A DNA stretch of 24,949 bases, taken from Prevotellaceae bacterium UBA4336 (lineage in GTDB: Bacteria; Bacteroidota; Bacteroidia; Bacteroidales; Bacteroidaceae). Position numbers and translations under genes: made by a program. The notes beneath the pieces are model-generated. The model was given only the letters and a program-made list of their open reading frames with translations, ran no database searches and had not been told where the DNA came from. The DNA lies in assembly GCA_002394305.1 (NCBI GenBank), contig DGTM01000046.1, positions 1 through 24,949 of the forward strand, written 5' to 3'. Of the stretch, positions 22,595 to 24,949 are shown piece after piece. Positions within the stretch are counted from its first letter, which is position 1, and each line of letters starts with the position of its first letter.

Positions 22595-24949
22595 TTACCT
22601 TAATTTCAATGCCAAAGTAACAATCTCATGGGGCTTTAGTGTGACCTCTACGCCACCTTCCTTGCAGAGAGGCTTGTCCACTCCATTCATGGGATATTCC
22701 AGCAATGTGACGCGACGAGCGCCTGCCACATTGCGCGGCAGCTTCATGCGGATGGGTGTCTCGTGGCCTGTCATCTCACAGACACGGACGATGAGCTCGT
22801 TGCTGTCCTCGGCCTTCTTGATGGTGGAGAGCAGCACATTGGGCTTGTCAATGGACAGGAGTTGCTGCTCGGCTGGGAGATTGGCTTCTTTCTTTTTGAG
22901 CGAAGTGGAGAGCGGTTCGGCAGCATATACAGGCAGATTGTAATCAAGTCCTGCCAGCATGACACCATTTGTCCAATCGCCAGTATGGGGCATGATGGAG
23001 TACTGGATGTTGAACTTGCCCAGGTTCGGGAACTCGTCGGGGTTGCCGGCAGAGCGAAGTAAAGTCATGCGCAGTTCTCCGTCATTGTAGCAATGTCCGT
23101 ATTTCGAGCGATTCAGGAGTGCGAAGCCAACCTTGCCGTCCGAGACATCGACCCACTTCTGTGCCGCCACTTCTTGTCCGTCCTCGCGTTCCACGGTGCC
23201 AGGGTCTTCGCGGTTCTGAAGCCAAGCAGGTGTGGGCTGTCCGGCCAGCATGCCATCATGAGGACGTTCCACCACATTGAAGGCCACATCGTTCCAGAAG
23301 GTGGAGTTGGGCACATCGATGGGGAAGACGGCTCGCAGCATGGGCGAGTCCTTGTCGGCTGTGCCATATTCCATCCAACGAGCATCAATCTCATAATCGA
23401 TTCGCGGCAACGAGCGGTAGATATAGGTCAGCACCCTGAAGCGTGAGTTGCCCCAAGTGAAGTTTGCCTCAATCTTGGCGCGAACGGGACCATTCTCTAT
23501 TGTGGCCTTGCCTGTAGTGGTCGTGATGTCGCCTCGGCTGGTGCTGCGGTTGATGGTCCACGACTTCATCTCGCCGCCCTTCATCTCGGTGTACATCCTC
23601 AGCGTGTTCAGCTGCTTGCCTGTGGTCACGAAGTCCTTTCCGCTGGCTTTGTCGACGAGCGAAACGATGTTTCCCGTCTGTGGGTCTATCTTGATGCGAT
23701 AGAAGTCTGTCTCGAAAGTGTTGTCCTTGAAGGGGATGTCCTCCTCGAGTGTGCCTTTTTGCGAGGGGTCAACGTAGAAAGTCTTGTAGCCGCCTGCAGG
23801 AATGTCGTCGCAGACGAACTCCACCTTCCATCGCCATCCTGGCGGGAAGCGTTTGCCCCAGACAATCTGTGCGGGATAGGTTTTGCCTTCGGTGTCGCGC
23901 ACCAGCACCGTAGTCTTCAGTCCGTCGCGAGGGAATATGGTGCGGAAGGCATCGAAGTTGCCCCATCCGTGGAAGCTTGTGGTCAGGGGCAGGTCGTAGG
24001 AGAAGACCTCGGCCTCCACCAGCGAACGATGCTGATAGGGCAGGAAGTTGAAGGCCACGATGGGTTGTCCTGCACCGGACAGGAAGGGGATGTTGTCGAC
24101 ATAAGCACGGAAAGCATAGTCGCGGTCTTGGCTGGCCGAATGGTACAGGTCGTTGTATCGTCCCACACTCTCGCGGTTGGACTCGTAGATGGCTGAGCCC
24201 GGCAGGATGTCGTGGAACTGATTGAAGGCCACGCCTTCCCAAAGGTTTGTCAGCTTCTCCGAGGGGTACTTGCTGCCACGCATCCAGTTGAGCGACTGCA
24301 GGTACTCATCCTCGTACAACACATTCTCGCACTTGCGGTTGAATTCCTTTATCTCTGCCACATTGCTGTAGCAGCCTTCGAAGACGTATCCCATCTCGCC
24401 CTTATGGGTAGGTCTCTGAACAGCCTCCTTTTCTGCCATCTTGAAGAAGGCCTCGGCTGTGGTGAAGCGGATGCTGGGGAAGTCGGGCCGAGCATCCAGC
24501 TCATGTGTCCGCTCGATGTTCTGTCGTGTAGGACCGCCGCCATGGTCGCCTTCGCCTGTGGGACAGAAGGAGCGATGCCCGTCCACGGGGAAGCCTTGCA
24601 GGCGGTCGCGCAGTCCTTCGTTGATGTCTCCGTTATAGTTTCCTGTACTGAATGCCAGCACGCGAGACCCGTCGGCACCTTCCCACCAGAATGCACCGGT
24701 ATGGGGAGCTGTTCGCATCAGTCCGAAATAGTTCATTCCGCATTGACGCAGCATCTGAGGCAGTTGCGACTGGTGTCCGAAGTCATCTGGCAGCCATCCC
24801 ACTCGTGCCATACGGCCAAAGCGCGACTGGAAGTAGCGTTGTCCCAGGAGGAACGAGCGCGTCAAAGCCTCGCCTGATGGCATCTGCTGGTCGCTTTCCA
24901 CCCACATGCCGCCAACGGGCTCGAAGCGGCCTTCCTTGACATACTTCTT
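22595..24949 (-). CDS. GH38 alpha-mannosidase (partial, N-terminus outside the window)
   Basis: 784 C-terminal residues are visible. The frame is open to the window edge, so the ATG at 24907 is internal and not the start. GH38 features, numbered from the first visible codon: MWVESDQQMPSGEALTR (from 15), the nucleophile region GWLPDDFGHQ (the first Asp of the pair, residue 55, aligns with the nucleophile of GH38 enzymes), and NQFHDILPGSAIYES, whose His is a zinc ligand. The remainder is the middle helical and large C-terminal beta-sandwich portion. GH38 hydrolyses alpha-mannosides, as in N-glycans, so this gene probably does not serve the beta-mannan locus. The missing part should include the N-terminal zinc-binding His/Asp motif and any signal peptide. 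Confidence 0.92.
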   Translation of the reverse strand, partial: KKYVKEGRFEPVGGMWVESDQQMPSGEALTRSFLLGQRYFQSRFGRMARVGWLPDDFGHQSQLPQMLRQCGMNYFGLMRTAPHTGAFWWEGADGSRVLAFSTGNYNGDINEGLRDRLQGFPVDGHRSFCPTGEGDHGGGPTRQNIERTHELDARPDFPSIRFTTAEAFFKMAEKEAVQRPTHKGEMGYVFEGCYSNVAEIKEFNRKCENVLYEDEYLQSLNWMRGSKYPSEKLTNLWEGVAFNQFHDILPGSAIYESNRESVGRYNDLYHSASQDRDYAFRAYVDNIPFLSGAGQPIVAFNFLPYQHRSLVEAEVFSYDLPLTTSFHGWGNFDAFRTIFPRDGLKTTVLVRDTEGKTYPAQIVWGKRFPPGWRWKVEFVCDDIPAGGYKTFYVDPSQKGTLEEDIPFKDNTFETDFYRIKIDPQTGNIVSLVDKASGKDFVTTGKQLNTLRMYTEMKGGEMKSWTINRSTSRGDITTTTGKATIENGPVRAKIEANFTWGNSRFRVLTYIYRSLPRIDYEIDARWMEYGTADKDSPMLRAVFPIDVPNSTFWNDVAFNVVERPHDGMLAGQPTPAWLQNREDPGTVEREDGQEVAAQKWVDVSDGKVGFALLNRSKYGHCYNDGELRMTLLRSAGNPDEFPNLGKFNIQYSIMPHTGDWTNGVMLAGLDYNLPVYAAEPLSTSLKKKEANLPAEQQLLSIDKPNVLLSTIKKAEDSNELIVRVCEMTGHETPIRMKLPRNVAGARRVTLLEYPMNGVDKPLCKEGGVEVTLKPHEIVTLALKLR

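Overview
This window looks like a Bacteroidales chromosome, most likely Prevotella-like. The evidence is the family-level content (GH26/GH36/GH130/GH59/GH38 glycan enzymes, a GPH sugar symporter), Bacteroidetes-type -7 promoter boxes (TAnnTTTG), the absence of clear Shine-Dalgarno sequences, and a C-terminal tail on the first protein that resembles a type IX secretion sorting signal. No RNA gene, insertion sequence or CRISPR array was seen.

Layout. Positions 1-392 hold about two copies of a 119-120 bp tandem repeat and then a promoter. Positions 393-17494 (plus strand) form a plant beta-mannan utilization locus in three apparent units. Unit 1 encodes a secreted SGNH hydrolase with two LamG-like domains, a GH29 alpha-L-fucosidase, a cellobiose/mannobiose 2-epimerase and an AraC-type regulator. 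Unit 2 is a single gene encoding a GH26 mannanase fused to a CE7 acetyl esterase. Unit 3 encodes a GH59 (galactocerebrosidase-like) domain fused to a GH26 mannanase, then a GH36 alpha-galactosidase, a GH130 mannosylglucose phosphorylase and a GPH symporter, and ends at a strong terminator. Positions 17684-21180 (minus strand) carry the housekeeping cluster thrS-infC-rpmI-rplT. Positions 21344-24949 (minus strand) carry an exported Ntn hydrolase and a GH38 alpha-mannosidase whose N-terminus lies outside the window.

How the genes work together. Two exported GH26 enzymes cut the mannan backbone. CE7 would remove acetyl groups, GH36 alpha-galactose, and GH59 probably beta-galactose. Disaccharides enter through the GPH symporter. 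In the cytoplasm the epimerase turns mannobiose into mannosyl-glucose, which GH130 splits with phosphate into mannose-1-phosphate and glucose. This intracellular route is the one described in Bacteroides fragilis.

The most interesting part is the side-chain set. A beta-galactosidase-type GH59 domain fused to a mannanase, beside an alpha-galactosidase, an acetyl esterase and a Man-Glc phosphorylase, fits an acetylated beta-galactoglucomannan (alternating Glc-Man backbone with beta-Gal-alpha-Gal side chains) better than simple galactomannan. No SusC/SusD pair is present in the window. A 22-bp-phased array of CGTC(G/A)CAC boxes upstream of the GH59-GH26 gene is a candidate operator for the AraC regulator. 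The substrate and operator assignments are inference.
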